In this document: in pieces, positions 1 to 8,003 of the stretch
Position numbering within the stretch: the stretch's first letter is position 1
How the letters are laid out: each line of letters opens with the position of its first letter
Assembly (NCBI RefSeq): GCF_005937885.2
Contig: NZ_CP042176.1
Span: forward strand, 4,211,501-4,275,500
DNA: 64,000 nucleotides
DNA from: Bradyrhizobium sp. KBS0727
Lineage (GTDB): Bacteria; Pseudomonadota; Alphaproteobacteria; Rhizobiales; Xanthobacteraceae
Direction of reading: 5' to 3'
Program-made: the position numbers and the translations under genes
Notes under the pieces: model-generated
What the model was told of the DNA's origin: nothing
Databases searched by the model: none
What the model saw: the letters and a program-made list of their open reading frames with translations, nothing else

Positions 1-225
1 AGACGCGGCATTGCCCCCTGTTATCCCCCCTTGTCCACCATATTTAGTATTTGATTCAGGAACTCGTACTAGTCCTTGACGGACGAGACGGAGTTGGCCT
101 AGTTTTCAACCCGTTCGGCGCGAGTGTGTTTTGGGTCCCCGCCGGTCATCCCAAATGGGTTCCGAAACGACCACTCCGACGGCCGGTTGAGGCAGCGGAT
201 GAGGGCTTGTCTGCCCTCGGTTCTC

Positions 226-247
226 GGGAATTCTTCTGAGAATTCCC
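226..247. repeat. Perfect inverted repeat, EcoRI-like centre
   Basis: GGGAATTC at 226-233 and GAATTCCC at 240-247 form an 8-bp perfect stem with a 6-nt loop. It lies about 275 bases before the nrdJ start. It could be an operator or part of a leader RNA structure. Confidence 0.6.
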
Positions 248-416
248 AGGGTTCTTCGGGGCGCCAGAAACGGGCCGGAATAGGCCCAGAAGATGCGTCG
301 GTAGAAGCGTTGGGGCGTTGAATTGCATGACCTCGGAAACCCTTCGGGTTGCCCTGGGAGTGCCAGAGAACAGGCCGGGTTTCACCGGTTGAGCTGCGGA
401 TGGCGCGGTCAGGGTT

Positions 417-438
417 GTCCAAAACAGTTGTTTTGGAC
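417..438. repeat. Perfect inverted repeat 85 bases before nrdJ
   Basis: GTCCAAAAC at 417-425 and GTTTTGGAC at 430-438 form a 9-bp perfect stem closed by the tetraloop AGTT. The position suits a transcription-factor site or a leader hairpin controlling nrdJ. No following T-tract suggests a terminator. Confidence 0.6.
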
Positions 439-522
439 GGCCATGGTCAGGGAGTCCGCTCAAGGAATAACATCCGGTTCTCGCGGAAAGCGGGCCGGTC
501 AAAGAAGAGACGGGGCACGACC

Positions 523-3500
523 ATGCGAATCGAACGGCGCAACACCACTTCCGGCCAGTCACCCTACGCAGGGATTGATTTCAGATTGACGACATCTGAG
601 ATCCGCAACCCCGACGGTTCGATCGTGTTCCGCCTGGAAAACGTCGAGGTGCCCCAGTTCTGGTCGCAGGTCGCCTCCGACGTCTTGGCGCAGAAGTATT
701 TCCGTAAAGCGGGCGTCGCCGCGCGCCTGAAGAAGGTCGAGGAAGAGACCGTGCCGTCCTGGCTGTGGCGCTCGGTGCCCGACACCGAGGCCCTGGCGCT
801 CCTTCCCGAGAACGAGCGCTTCGTCAGCGAACTCAGCGCCAAACAGGTGTTCGACCGCCTCGCCGGCTGCTGGACCTATTGGGGCTGGAAGGGCAACTAC
901 TTCTCGTCGGAAGAAGACGCGAGCGCGTTCTTCGACGAGTTGCGCTTCATGCTGGCCAAGCAGATGGTCGCGCCGAACTCGCCGCAGTGGTTCAACACCG
1001 GCCTGCACTGGGCCTACGGCGTCGATGGTCCCGGCCAGGGCCACTATTACGTCGATCCCTTCACCGGCAAACTGACCAAATCCAAGTCGGCTTACGAGCA
1101 TCCGCAGCCGCATGCCTGCTTCATCCAGGGCGTCGGTGACGACCTCGTCAACGAGGGCGGCATCATGGACCTCTGGGTCCGCGAGGCGCGCCTGTTCAAA
1201 TATGGCTCCGGCACCGGCTCGAACTTCTCGCGCCTGCGCGGCGAAGGCGAAAAGCTGTCCGGCGGCGGCCGCTCCTCCGGCCTGATGAGCTTCCTCAAGA
1301 TCGGCGACCGCGCCGCCGGCGCGATCAAGTCCGGCGGTACCACCCGCCGCGCGGCCAAGATGGTCGTGGTCGACGCTGATCACCCGGATATCGAGACCTA
1401 TATCGACTGGAAGGTGAAGGAGGAGCAGAAGGTTGCGGCGCTGGTCACCGGCTCCAAGATCAACCAGAAGCATCTGAAGGCCGTGCTGAAGGCCTGCGTC
1501 AATTGCGAAGGTTCGGGCGACGACTGCTTCGACCCCGAGAAGAACCCTGCCCTGCGCCGCGAGATCAAGCTCGCGCGCCGTTCGCTGGTGTCCGACAACG
1601 TCATCAAGCGGGTGATCCAGTTCGCCAAGCAGGGCTACAAGGACATCGACTTTCCGACCTACGACACCGACTGGGATTCGGAAGCCTACCTCACCGTGTC
1701 CGGCCAGAACTCCAACAACTCGGTCTCGCTGAAGGACGATTTCCTCCGCGCCGTGGAAACCGACGGCGACTGGAACCTGATCGGCCGCACCAACAAGAAG
1801 GTGACGAAGACGCTCAAGGCGCGCGACCTCTGGGAAAAGATCGGCCACGCCGCCTGGGCCTCGGCCGATCCCGGCCTGCACTTCAACACCACCATGAACG
1901 ACTGGCACACCTGCAAGGCGTCCGGCGACATCCGCGCCTCCAATCCGTGCTCGGAATACATGTTCCTGGACGACACCGCCTGCAACCTGGCCTCCGCCAA
2001 CCTGATCACGTTCTATTCGACCACGACCAAGCGGTTCGACGTCGAATCCTACGAGCATCTGTGCCGGCTCTGGACCGTCGTGCTGGAAATCTCCGTCATG
2101 ATGGCGCAGTTCCCCTCAAAGGCGATCGCCGAACTCTCCTACGAGTTCCGCACGCTCGGCCTCGGTTTTGCGAACATCGGCGGTCTGCTGATGACCATGG
2201 GTCTGTCGTATGACTCGAAGGAAGGCCGCGCGCTTTGCGGCGCGCTGACCGCGATCATGACCGGCATCTCCTACAAGACCTCCGCCGAGATGGCCGCCGA
2301 ACTCGGCACCTTCCCCGGCTACAAGAAGAACGCCCAGCACATGCTGCGCGTGATCCGCAACCACCGCCGCGCCGCGCACGGCGAATCGCGCGGCTATGAG
2401 GCGCTCGCCGTGAGCCCAGTCCCGCTCGACCACGCCTCGTGCCCGCAGGCCGACATCGTCACCCATGCTATTGCTGCCTGGGACGACGCGCTGGCGCTCG
2501 GCGAGAAGCACGGCTATCGCAACGCGCAGACCACCGTGGTGGCGCCGACCGGCACCATCGGTCTGGTGATGGATTGCGACACCACCGGCATCGAGCCTGA
2601 CTTCGCGCTGGTAAAATTCAAGAAGCTCGCCGGCGGCGGCTACTGGAAGATCATCAACCAGGCCGTCCCGGTCGCCCTGCGCACGCTCGGCTACTCCGAG
2701 GCCGATATTGCCGAGATCGAGGCCTACGCCGTCGGCCACGGCTCGCTCTCCAACGCGCCCGGCATCAACGTCTCGACGCTGAAGGCCAAGGGCTTCACCG
2801 ACGAAGCGCTGGCCAAGGTGGAAAAGGCGCTGCCGACCGCGTTCGACATCAAGTTCGCCTTCAACAAGTGGACCTTTGGCGAAGATTTTCTGCGTGAGGT
2901 GCTGAACCTCGCGCCGGAAGCGATCGCGGCCCCCGGCTTCGACCTGCTCGCCGCCGTCGGCTTCACCAAGCGCGAGATCGAGGCCGCCAACGTTCACATC
3001 TGCGGTGCGATGACGGTGGAGGGAGCTCCCCACCTCAAAGCCGAACATTATGCGGTGTTCGACTGCGCCAACCCCTGCGGCAAGATCGGCAAGCGCTATC
3101 TGTCGGTCGAGAGCCACATCCGGATGATGGCGGCCTCGCAGCCGTTCATCTCGGGCGCGATCTCCAAAACCATCAACATGCCGAACGACGCCACCGTCGA
3201 GGATTGCAAGTCCGCCTACCTGCTGTCCTGGAAACTGGCGCTGAAGGCCAACGCGCTCTATCGCGACGGCTCAAAGCTGTCGCAGCCGCTGAATTCGCAG
3301 CTCATCGCCGACGATGACGACGAGGAGGATGCGACCGACGCCTATTACGACAAGCCGATGGCGGCGCGTACCGCCCAGGTCTCGGAAAAGATCGTCGAGA
3401 AGCTGGTCGAGCGCATCGTGGTGATGCGCGAGCGCGAGAAGATGCCGGATCGCCGCAAGGGTTATACCCAGAAGGCGGTGGTCGGCGGGCACAAGGTCTA

Positions 3501-4266
3501 TCTGCGTACCGGCGAATATGACGACGGCCGGATCGGTGAGATCTTCATCGACATGCACAAGGAAGGCGCCGCACTGCGCTCCTTCATCAACAACTTCGCC
3601 ATCGCGGTGTCGCTCGGCCTGCAATACGGCGTGCCGCTGGAGGAATATGTCGACGCCTTCACCTTCACCCGCTTCGAGCCGGCGGGCCCCGTGCAGGGCA
3701 ACGACTCGATCAAGTACGCGACCTCGATCCTCGACTATGTGTTCCGCGAACTCGCGGTCAGCTACATGTCGCGCTTCGATCTCGCCCATGTCGATCCCAG
3801 CGAGTCGAACTTCGACGCGCTCGGCCGCGGCGTCGAGGAAGGCAAGGAGCCGGATCCGTCGCACTCGACCAAATATGTGTCGAAGGGCCTGACCCGCTCG
3901 CGCACCGACAAGCTCGTCGTCATGCGCTCGACCCCCAGCGATACCGACGCCCGCGGCGCCAGCAACGTCACCGCGATCGCCGGCCACGGCCCCAGCGCCC
4001 GCCTCGCCGACACGTTGGAAGGCGCGGTCGCGCTGAAGCAGGAAGTCCAGCACGACCTGTCGCCGACCGAAAAGCTGGAAGCCATGCAGTGGAGCAAGGC
4101 GGGCACCGCGCAAGCCGCTGCGCCCTCCAAGGCCGAGCGCCGCGCCGAAGCGAAAGCCAAAGGCTACGAAGGCGAGATGTGCTCGGAGTGCGGCAACTTC
4201 ACGCTGGTGCGGAATGGCACCTGCATGAAGTGCGATACGTGTGGCAGCACGACGGGGTGCAGCTGA
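523..4266 (+). CDS. nrdJ: Vitamin B12-dependent (class II) ribonucleoside-diphosphate reductase
   Basis: This 1247-residue protein reduces ribonucleotides to deoxyribonucleotides in the cytoplasm with adenosylcobalamin as radical source, so it needs no oxygen and no NrdB subunit. The active-site block NPCSEYMFLDD (N474, C476, E478) and the N-terminal PHACF cysteine (C199) are present. The C-terminus ends in a four-cysteine zinc-ribbon-like tail (CSECG...CMKCDTCG), usual for long alphaproteobacterial NrdJ. I chose the ATG at 523, which follows a purine-rich AAGAAGAGA; the frame is open back to 349, but that extension looks non-coding. Length and domain content match the Bradyrhizobium family. 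Confidence 0.97.
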   Translation: MRIERRNTTSGQSPYAGIDFRLTTSEIRNPDGSIVFRLENVEVPQFWSQVASDVLAQKYFRKAGVAARLKKVEEETVPSWLWRSVPDTEALALLPENERFVSELSAKQVFDRLAGCWTYWGWKGNYFSSEEDASAFFDELRFMLAKQMVAPNSPQWFNTGLHWAYGVDGPGQGHYYVDPFTGKLTKSKSAYEHPQPHACFIQGVGDDLVNEGGIMDLWVREARLFKYGSGTGSNFSRLRGEGEKLSGGGRSSGLMSFLKIGDRAAGAIKSGGTTRRAAKMVVVDADHPDIETYIDWKVKEEQKVAALVTGSKINQKHLKAVLKACVNCEGSGDDCFDPEKNPALRREIKLARRSLVSDNVIKRVIQFAKQGYKDIDFPTYDTDWDSEAYLTVSGQNSNNSVSLKDDFLRAVETDGDWNLIGRTNKKVTKTLKARDLWEKIGHAAWASADPGLHFNTTMNDWHTCKASGDIRASNPCSEYMFLDDTACNLASANLITFYSTTTKRFDVESYEHLCRLWTVVLEISVMMAQFPSKAIAELSYEFRTLGLGFANIGGLLMTMGLSYDSKEGRALCGALTAIMTGISYKTSAEMAAELGTFPGYKKNAQHMLRVIRNHRRAAHGESRGYEALAVSPVPLDHASCPQADIVTHAIAAWDDALALGEKHGYRNAQTTVVAPTGTIGLVMDCDTTGIEPDFALVKFKKLAGGGYWKIINQAVPVALRTLGYSEADIAEIEAYAVGHGSLSNAPGINVSTLKAKGFTDEALAKVEKALPTAFDIKFAFNKWTFGEDFLREVLNLAPEAIAAPGFDLLAAVGFTKREIEAANVHICGAMTVEGAPHLKAEHYAVFDCANPCGKIGKRYLSVESHIRMMAASQPFISGAISKTINMPNDATVEDCKSAYLLSWKLALKANALYRDGSKLSQPLNSQLIADDDDEEDATDAYYDKPMAARTAQVSEKIVEKLVERIVVMREREKMPDRRKGYTQKAVVGGHKVYLRTGEYDDGRIGEIFIDMHKEGAALRSFINNFAIAVSLGLQYGVPLEEYVDAFTFTRFEPAGPVQGNDSIKYATSILDYVFRELAVSYMSRFDLAHVDPSESNFDALGRGVEEGKEPDPSHSTKYVSKGLTRSRTDKLVVMRSTPSDTDARGASNVTAIAGHGPSARLADTLEGAVALKQEVQHDLSPTEKLEAMQWSKAGTAQAAAPSKAERRAEAKAKGYEGEMCSECGNFTLVRNGTCMKCDTCGSTTGCS

Positions 4267-4300
4267 GAATATCGCAATCATCGAAATCGCGAGCAAATGG

Positions 4301-4326
4301 AAAGGGCGGCCAAACGGTCGCCCTTT
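4301..4326 (+). terminator. Hairpin after nrdJ, probable terminator
   Basis: AAAGGGCGGCC (4301-4311) pairs with GGTCGCCCTTT (4316-4326) through ten Watson-Crick pairs and one G-T wobble around the loop AAAC. It starts 34 bases after the nrdJ stop. The T-tract is only three bases, so termination strength is uncertain. Confidence 0.6.
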
Positions 4327-4442
4327 CGATATGAGAAGGGAATTCGGTCCCAACGCGTCAGTTAAGAAAGATTGCCGCCTTACGAACGCGATCCCTGATC
4401 CAATTCGAAGACATAGCGAGACTGCTCTCAGGAACTTTCCGT

Positions 4443-5540
4443 GTGCCAAACAACAAGAATCAGCACTTCGTTCCGCGATGCCTTCTCCGACCGTTCACAC
4501 TGGCCGGCGCCGGTACCGCAATAAACGTCTTCAATATTGCGCGCGACCGACCCATTTGGAACGCCTCGGTCAAGAGCCAATGTTCTCGCGATTATTTTTA
4601 CGGCCATGACAGAAAAATTGAATCCATCTTAGCTTCACTCGAAGGAGAGTTTGCAGCAACTCTAAAGAAGTTGCAGCAAGGCGATATGCCAAACGACGAT
4701 GAAAAACGTCAGCTCCTGCTTTTTTCCCTCGTCCAGTGGAGGCGCACTGCGGCGACAATCGAGGAGATGAAGCTGCAGCAGGAGGATTTCAAAGACAAAG
4801 TCCTAGCGGGACACCAAGAGCAACGTCACGAACTCGACTTGACTCACAACGAAATCGTCGTGATGTCGATGAGGATGGGTGTCGATATGCTCAAATACAC
4901 TTTGGATTTGAAAGTATCGATCTTCTTAAACAGATCTTCAACCGATTTCGTGATCTCCGACAATCCATCGGTTCTGACCAACCGATTGCACCTGCAGCGA
5001 TGGAATAATCGAAATTTTGGGGTCTCCAATTCAGGGGCTATATTCTCATTGCCACTCAGCCCCAAGCTTTCATTCATCGCTTACGATCGGGCCGCCTATA
5101 CGATAGCTAACTCCTCTGGCTTCGTGGAGGTAAGAAAAGACGCTGACGTCTCGGCTCTGAATGAGCTGCAGGTTTTATCCGCGACCGAGAACCTCTATTT
5201 TTCTCAACCAAGCGCATCAGACAAGATTGGCGAACTGCTTCGCGCTTCCAAGAGCGAACGACAAATGCCTACTTTCCGGAATACGATGCTAATCTTGGAT
5301 AGCGAAGATCAAGACGTCCAAACCTTCCGAGTCGCAGAATCCGATGAACTGGAGACAGCTAACCTCACCCACACGGAATTGTTGTCGCGAAAGCCGCAAC
5401 GATGGCCTTCACAATTGACCTTTCGGTCGAAAATCAAAACATTTGGCAATGGCAGTAGCGTTGGCCATGTGAGGAAAGAAGACTGGCTCTCTCCTAGCTC
5501 GCCTATACGCCCTTTCCGTTTCAAAGAACCTACAGCGTAG
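4443..5540 (+). CDS. DUF4238 domain protein
   Basis: This 365-residue protein begins MPNNKNQHFVPRCLLRPFT, the signature opening of DUF4238 proteins (N-x-H-[FY]-[VI]-P-x-x-x-L). The family is widespread and patchily distributed in bacteria; its biochemical role is not established as far as I know. The GTG start at 4443 has AGGA about eight bases upstream. The gene is visibly more AT-rich than its neighbours (many AAA, TTT and ATA codons) and stands beside pseudogene fragments, so recent acquisition is likely. No signal peptide or clear membrane segment is seen. A role in defence or in an accessory island is only a guess. Confidence 0.8.
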   Translation: MPNNKNQHFVPRCLLRPFTLAGAGTAINVFNIARDRPIWNASVKSQCSRDYFYGHDRKIESILASLEGEFAATLKKLQQGDMPNDDEKRQLLLFSLVQWRRTAATIEEMKLQQEDFKDKVLAGHQEQRHELDLTHNEIVVMSMRMGVDMLKYTLDLKVSIFLNRSSTDFVISDNPSVLTNRLHLQRWNNRNFGVSNSGAIFSLPLSPKLSFIAYDRAAYTIANSSGFVEVRKDADVSALNELQVLSATENLYFSQPSASDKIGELLRASKSERQMPTFRNTMLILDSEDQDVQTFRVAESDELETANLTHTELLSRKPQRWPSQLTFRSKIKTFGNGSSVGHVRKEDWLSPSSPIRPFRFKEPTA

Positions 5541-5625
5541 TCGCGACGCTAGTCCGGCGCATCGATTACTAGAAGCCGTTGACGCCCGGTTCGCCATCGG
5601 CGCGCATTCGGTCTGCTACCGCGTC
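5541..5625 (+). pseudogene. Fragment of a hotdog thioesterase gene
   Basis: These 85 bases align to 8269-8354 inside the intact tandem-hotdog thioesterase. The stretch encoding RIDYQKPATPG is readable here as RIDY-stop-KPLTPG, with CAG changed to TAG, and there is a 1-base deletion further on. By eye the last 25 bases are almost identical to the source and the earlier part is roughly 75-80 percent identical. It is joined directly to a cytochrome c fragment at 5621-5625. No product is expected. Confidence 0.8.
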
Positions 5626-5795
5626 GGCACCGACATCGGCGGACGTAGGGATGACCGTGACGTACCCGCGTTGGCGGCTGGCGGCTTCGCCGCGGCGCGC
5701 GATGGGCTGGGCTTCGCACTGTCGACGGATTCCAGATAGCTCGTGAGCGCCCAGGCCGAGCTGGAATTGCTGGTGTAGTGGTCTTGCAGGAACAG
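5621..5795 (-). pseudogene. Duplicated 3' tail of the small cytochrome c gene
   Basis: This 175-base block aligns without gaps to 7484-7658, the 3' half of the minus-strand cytochrome c gene, with about eight mismatches counted by eye. The CxxCH haem motif and signal peptide are absent, so it is a dead fragment. Its left edge falls in a short sequence (CTAYCGCGTC) shared by both source genes, which suggests joining at microhomology. Its right edge meets a palindromic repeat. Confidence 0.85.
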
Positions 5796-5798
5796 CGC

Positions 5799-5885
5799 GT
5801 AGAATGGGTTGAACTCTTGCGAAACCCATCACTATCGCAACCTGCCATTCAATTGATGGGTATCGCTAAGCTCCACCCTTCCTAC
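5799..5885. repeat. Palindromic intergenic repeat, GTAGGATGGG family (degenerate copy)
   Basis: The left arm (5799-5831) and right arm (5854-5885) are imperfect inverted copies carrying GTAG...GGG at one end and CCC...CTAC at the other. The same element is better preserved at 9716-9794. Here it lies against a truncated DUF4160 reading frame, which stays open through the repeat. Confidence 0.75.
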
Positions 5886-5999
5886 GCGCCAGCAGACAGT
5901 TACGGCTTTAATCCAAGAGAACTTTCGAATATTATTCAGGTGGCCGCAGAGAACCGCGACCTTATTCTGAGAGCGTGGCATGACCACTTCGGCAACTAG
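5886..5999 (+). pseudogene. C-terminal remnant of a DUF4160 protein
   Basis: About 37 codons remain, reading GFNPRELSNIIQVAAENRD and ending LRAWHDHFGN, which looks like the C-terminal end of a DUF4160 protein. The family's N-terminal half is missing and replaced by the repeat and scar to the left. DUF4160 genes are very often followed by a DUF2442 gene, and that partner is intact here, overlapping by 20 bases. The open frame starting at 5778 is therefore best read as a chance fusion of scar, repeat and remnant, not a whole gene. Confidence 0.7.
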
Positions 6000-6228
6000 C
6001 GTTCGGTTTGACGAACACACGATGTGGGTCGAGCTGTCCGATGGCCGGACGCTCGGCGTGCCGCTCGCGTGGTTTCCGCGGCTTTTGCACGCAACACCTG
6101 CCGAACGCCAGCAGGTCGAATTGAGCCGTGTGGGCCTGCACTGGGAAGCGATCGACGAGGATATTTCAGTCGCCGGCTTATTGGCCGGCCGCGGAGACGT
6201 GACGCATTCGCCGGAGCACGCGGCATAG
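5980..6228 (+). CDS. DUF2442 domain protein
   Basis: This 82-residue protein has the DUF2442 pattern: VRFDEHTMWVELSDGR, then GVPLAWFPRLLHATPAER, then VGLHWEAIDEDISVAGLL. Such proteins usually pair with DUF4160 in a two-gene unit that resembles a toxin-antitoxin or small regulatory module; the molecular function is unproven. The ATG overlaps the end of the DUF4160 remnant by 20 bases, so translation may originally have been coupled. Because the partner is decayed, this gene may now be an orphan. Confidence 0.85.
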   Translation: MTTSATSVRFDEHTMWVELSDGRTLGVPLAWFPRLLHATPAERQQVELSRVGLHWEAIDEDISVAGLLAGRGDVTHSPEHAA

Positions 6229-6262
6229 CGCGCATTCGCGCGATCCGTTCGCTTACCCTAGC

Positions 6263-6580
6263 CTACCCCTGCTCCGAAAATCCCAAAATCGTCTTCAGCA
6301 ATTTCGGAAAGCGCGCATTGATATCCGCTTCGCGGACGACATTGCGGTGCTCGACGCCTTTTTTCGAGGTCTGGATCAATCCGGCTTCGCGCAGAATGCG
6401 GAAATGGTTCGACAGGGTCGACTTGGCCATGCCGGGGCACGGCGCTGCGGCCGTGCAGGACATGCAATCATTCTCATCCAGCAGGCTTTTGACGATACGC
6501 AGCCGCATCGGGTCCGCCAGTGCTGCCAGCACTCCGGCCAATGTGATGTCCTCACGCTGCGGGTGAACGAATTGCACCAT
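6263..6580 (-). CDS. ArsR-family transcriptional regulator
   Basis: This 105-residue winged-helix protein carries LADPMRLRIVKSLLDE, a recognition-helix region KSTLSNHFRILREAGLI and a following wing, typical of ArsR/SmtB repressors. A cysteine-containing insertion (CMSCTAAAPC) precedes the recognition helix and could sense thiol-reactive compounds or metal, although similar insertions occur in redox-type members. I chose the ATG at 6580; the longer frame to 6616 would run into the operator palindrome. It is divergent from the SDR gene at 6675, the likely target, and probably also represses itself. Confidence 0.9.
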   Translation of the reverse strand: MVQFVHPQREDITLAGVLAALADPMRLRIVKSLLDENDCMSCTAAAPCPGMAKSTLSNHFRILREAGLIQTSKKGVEHRNVVREADINARFPKLLKTILGFSEQG

Positions 6581-6611
6581 GCCTAAATATATAGCGCTCC
6601 CCTTGAACACA

Positions 6612-6642
6612 TTCAATAGTTCATTATTACTGAACTACTGAA
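6612..6642. promoter_or_regulatory. Probable ArsR-type operator
   Basis: TTCAATAGTTCA (6612-6623) and TGAACTACTGAA (6631-6642) form a 12-bp inverted repeat with one mismatch and a 7-base AT-rich spacer. It lies between the divergent ArsR and SDR genes. Size, symmetry and place fit an ArsR-family operator controlling both. Confidence 0.75.
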
Positions 6643-6674
6643 CAATTCGCACGTGTGCGGAGATGGAGAGCAAG

Positions 6675-7427
6675 ATGACCAAGAGACTTGAAGGCAAAGT
6701 GGCGCTGGTAACCGGCGCATCAAAGGGTATCGGCGCCGAGATCGCGGTTCGCCTCGCCGCCGAGGGTGCGGCGGTCGCCGTGAACTACAGCGCCAGCAAG
6801 CAGGCGGCCGAGCGCGTGGTCGCTGCGATCACCGGCAAGGGCGGCAAAGCCGTGGCCGTGCACGGCAATCTCACCGACGCCGGCCATGTGAAATCGGTGG
6901 TGGCCGAGACCGTGAAGGCATTTGGCCCGATCGACATCCTCGTCAACAATGCCGGGCTCTACGAGTTCGCGCCGCTGGATGGCATTACCGCCGAGCACTT
7001 CCACAAGCATTTCGATCTCAACGTGCTTGGCCTGCTGCAAGTCTCGCAGGAAGCCGCGCGGCACTTCAACGAGGCCGGCGGCAGCATCGTCAACATCAGT
7101 TCCGGCGTGTCGACGATGGCGCCGCCGAACACCGCCGTCTACACCGCGACCAAGGCCTCGGTGGACGCCATCTCCTCGGTGCTGTCAAAGGAACTGGCGC
7201 CGCGAAAGATCCGCGTCAACACCGTCAACCCCGGCATGATCGCCACCGAAGGCGTGGTTTCCGCAGGGTTGGACGAAGGTGACATGCGCAAGTGGATCGA
7301 ATCCGTCACGCCACTGGGCCGGATCGGCAAGGTCGAGGAGATCGCGGCGGCGGTGGCGTTCTTTGCTTCGGATGATGCTTCGTACGTCACCGGCGAAACA
7401 TTGCACGTGACGGGCGGCCTGCACTAA
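6675..7427 (+). CDS. SDR-family oxidoreductase (3-oxoacyl-ACP reductase-like)
   Basis: This 250-residue classical short-chain dehydrogenase has the cofactor motif TGASKGIG near the N-terminus, NNAG, and the catalytic Ser...Tyr-x-x-x-Lys (VYTATKAS). The Rossmann fold indicates NAD(P)H-dependent reduction of a ketone or oxidation of an alcohol; the substrate is unknown. The ATG at 6675 is preferred over 6663 because GGAG lies six bases before it, while the upstream ATG has no proper spacing. It is divergent from an ArsR repressor with a palindromic operator between, so expression is probably induced by whatever that repressor senses. Confidence 0.9.
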   Translation: MTKRLEGKVALVTGASKGIGAEIAVRLAAEGAAVAVNYSASKQAAERVVAAITGKGGKAVAVHGNLTDAGHVKSVVAETVKAFGPIDILVNNAGLYEFAPLDGITAEHFHKHFDLNVLGLLQVSQEAARHFNEAGGSIVNISSGVSTMAPPNTAVYTATKASVDAISSVLSKELAPRKIRVNTVNPGMIATEGVVSAGLDEGDMRKWIESVTPLGRIGKVEEIAAAVAFFASDDASYVTGETLHVTGGLH

Positions 7428-7438
7428 GCGCCCGGCGC

Positions 7439-7472
7439 AGCACGCAGGATGGGGAAACCCATCCTGCGTGCT
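7439..7472. terminator. Bidirectional hairpin between convergent genes
   Basis: A 15-bp perfect stem (AGCACGCAGGATGGG at 7439-7453 pairing with 7458-7472) closes on a GAAA tetraloop. It sits between the stop codons of the SDR gene and the convergent cytochrome gene. There is no long T-tract on either strand. Confidence 0.7.
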
Positions 7473-7478
7473 TGCGGC

Positions 7479-7847
7479 CTATCGCGTCGGCACCGGCATC
7501 GGCGGACGCAGCGATGACCGTGACGTACCAGCGGTGGCGGCTGGCGGCCTTGCCGCGGCGCGCGATGGGCTGCGCTTCGCACTGTCGACGGATTCCAGAT
7601 AGCTCGTGAGCGCCCAGGCCGAGCTGGAATTGCTGGTGTAGTGGTCTTGCAGGAACAGATAAAGCCTGAGGCTGAACCGGCCCTTGGCGAGCCCGCGCGC
7701 GCTGCGATGGCAAGTCGCGCAGCTCTCGGCAAACATTTTTGGCGCCGGCTTGTCCTGATCGAGATTCTGCGCGACGGCCGCCGAGCCGCCCAACGCAGCC
7801 AAAACGGTAAAAACAACAAGACCGCAGCCCGTTTTCGTTGACGACAT
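7479..7847 (-). CDS. Small periplasmic c-type cytochrome-like protein
   Basis: This 122-residue protein starts with an export signal (MSSTKTGCGLVVFTVLAALGG, then AVAQ) and contains one haem-binding CATCH motif around residue 45. No second haem motif is visible. The C-terminal half is low-complexity and basic (SRAAARPPAAT), unlike a normal cytochrome c fold, and no distal methionine is obvious. It would act in the periplasm if haem is attached. Its 3' half exists as a 95-percent-identical duplicate at 5621-5795. It converges on the SDR gene and is divergent from the thioesterase. Confidence 0.75.
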   Translation of the reverse strand: MSSTKTGCGLVVFTVLAALGGSAAVAQNLDQDKPAPKMFAESCATCHRSARGLAKGRFSLRLYLFLQDHYTSNSSSAWALTSYLESVDSAKRSPSRAAARPPAATAGTSRSSLRPPMPVPTR

Positions 7848-8003
7848 CAATTTTGGCCGGTGGCTGAACGGATGAGAGACCTGCCCACCGCCGCTTGCAT
7901 CAGCGACAGCAGAGGCGAAACGCAATCTGGCGCGTGCCAGTGGCAAAATGTGGGCTGCCGCACCACCTTTGCCTGCCTCGGCAACGTGGGCTAGAACGCC
8001 GCC

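Larger units (their letters stand above)
1..522 (+). other. Leader / intergenic region upstream of nrdJ
   Basis: No convincing gene lies here. The region carries a run of short perfect inverted repeats (201-218, 226-247, 272-287, 338-350 and 417-438), so a transcript reading into nrdJ would be heavily structured. I looked for the conserved core of a cobalamin riboswitch, which would fit a B12-dependent reductase, and did not find it by eye. An in-frame extension of the nrdJ reading frame back to 349 is open, but it does not resemble the family. Confidence 0.5.

Noticed and set aside
1..522. Cobalamin riboswitch upstream of nrdJ
   Set aside because: Expected on biological grounds, but the conserved core sequences are not visible, so it is not called.
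559..2058. Open frame of 499 codons antisense to nrdJ
   Set aside because: It is a shadow of nrdJ codon bias, with low-complexity Val/Gly/Arg-rich translation and no ribosome site.
5778..5999. A 73-codon ORF as a complete gene
   Set aside because: Its first part is the reverse strand of a cytochrome fragment, the middle is a palindromic repeat, and only the end resembles a DUF4160 tail.
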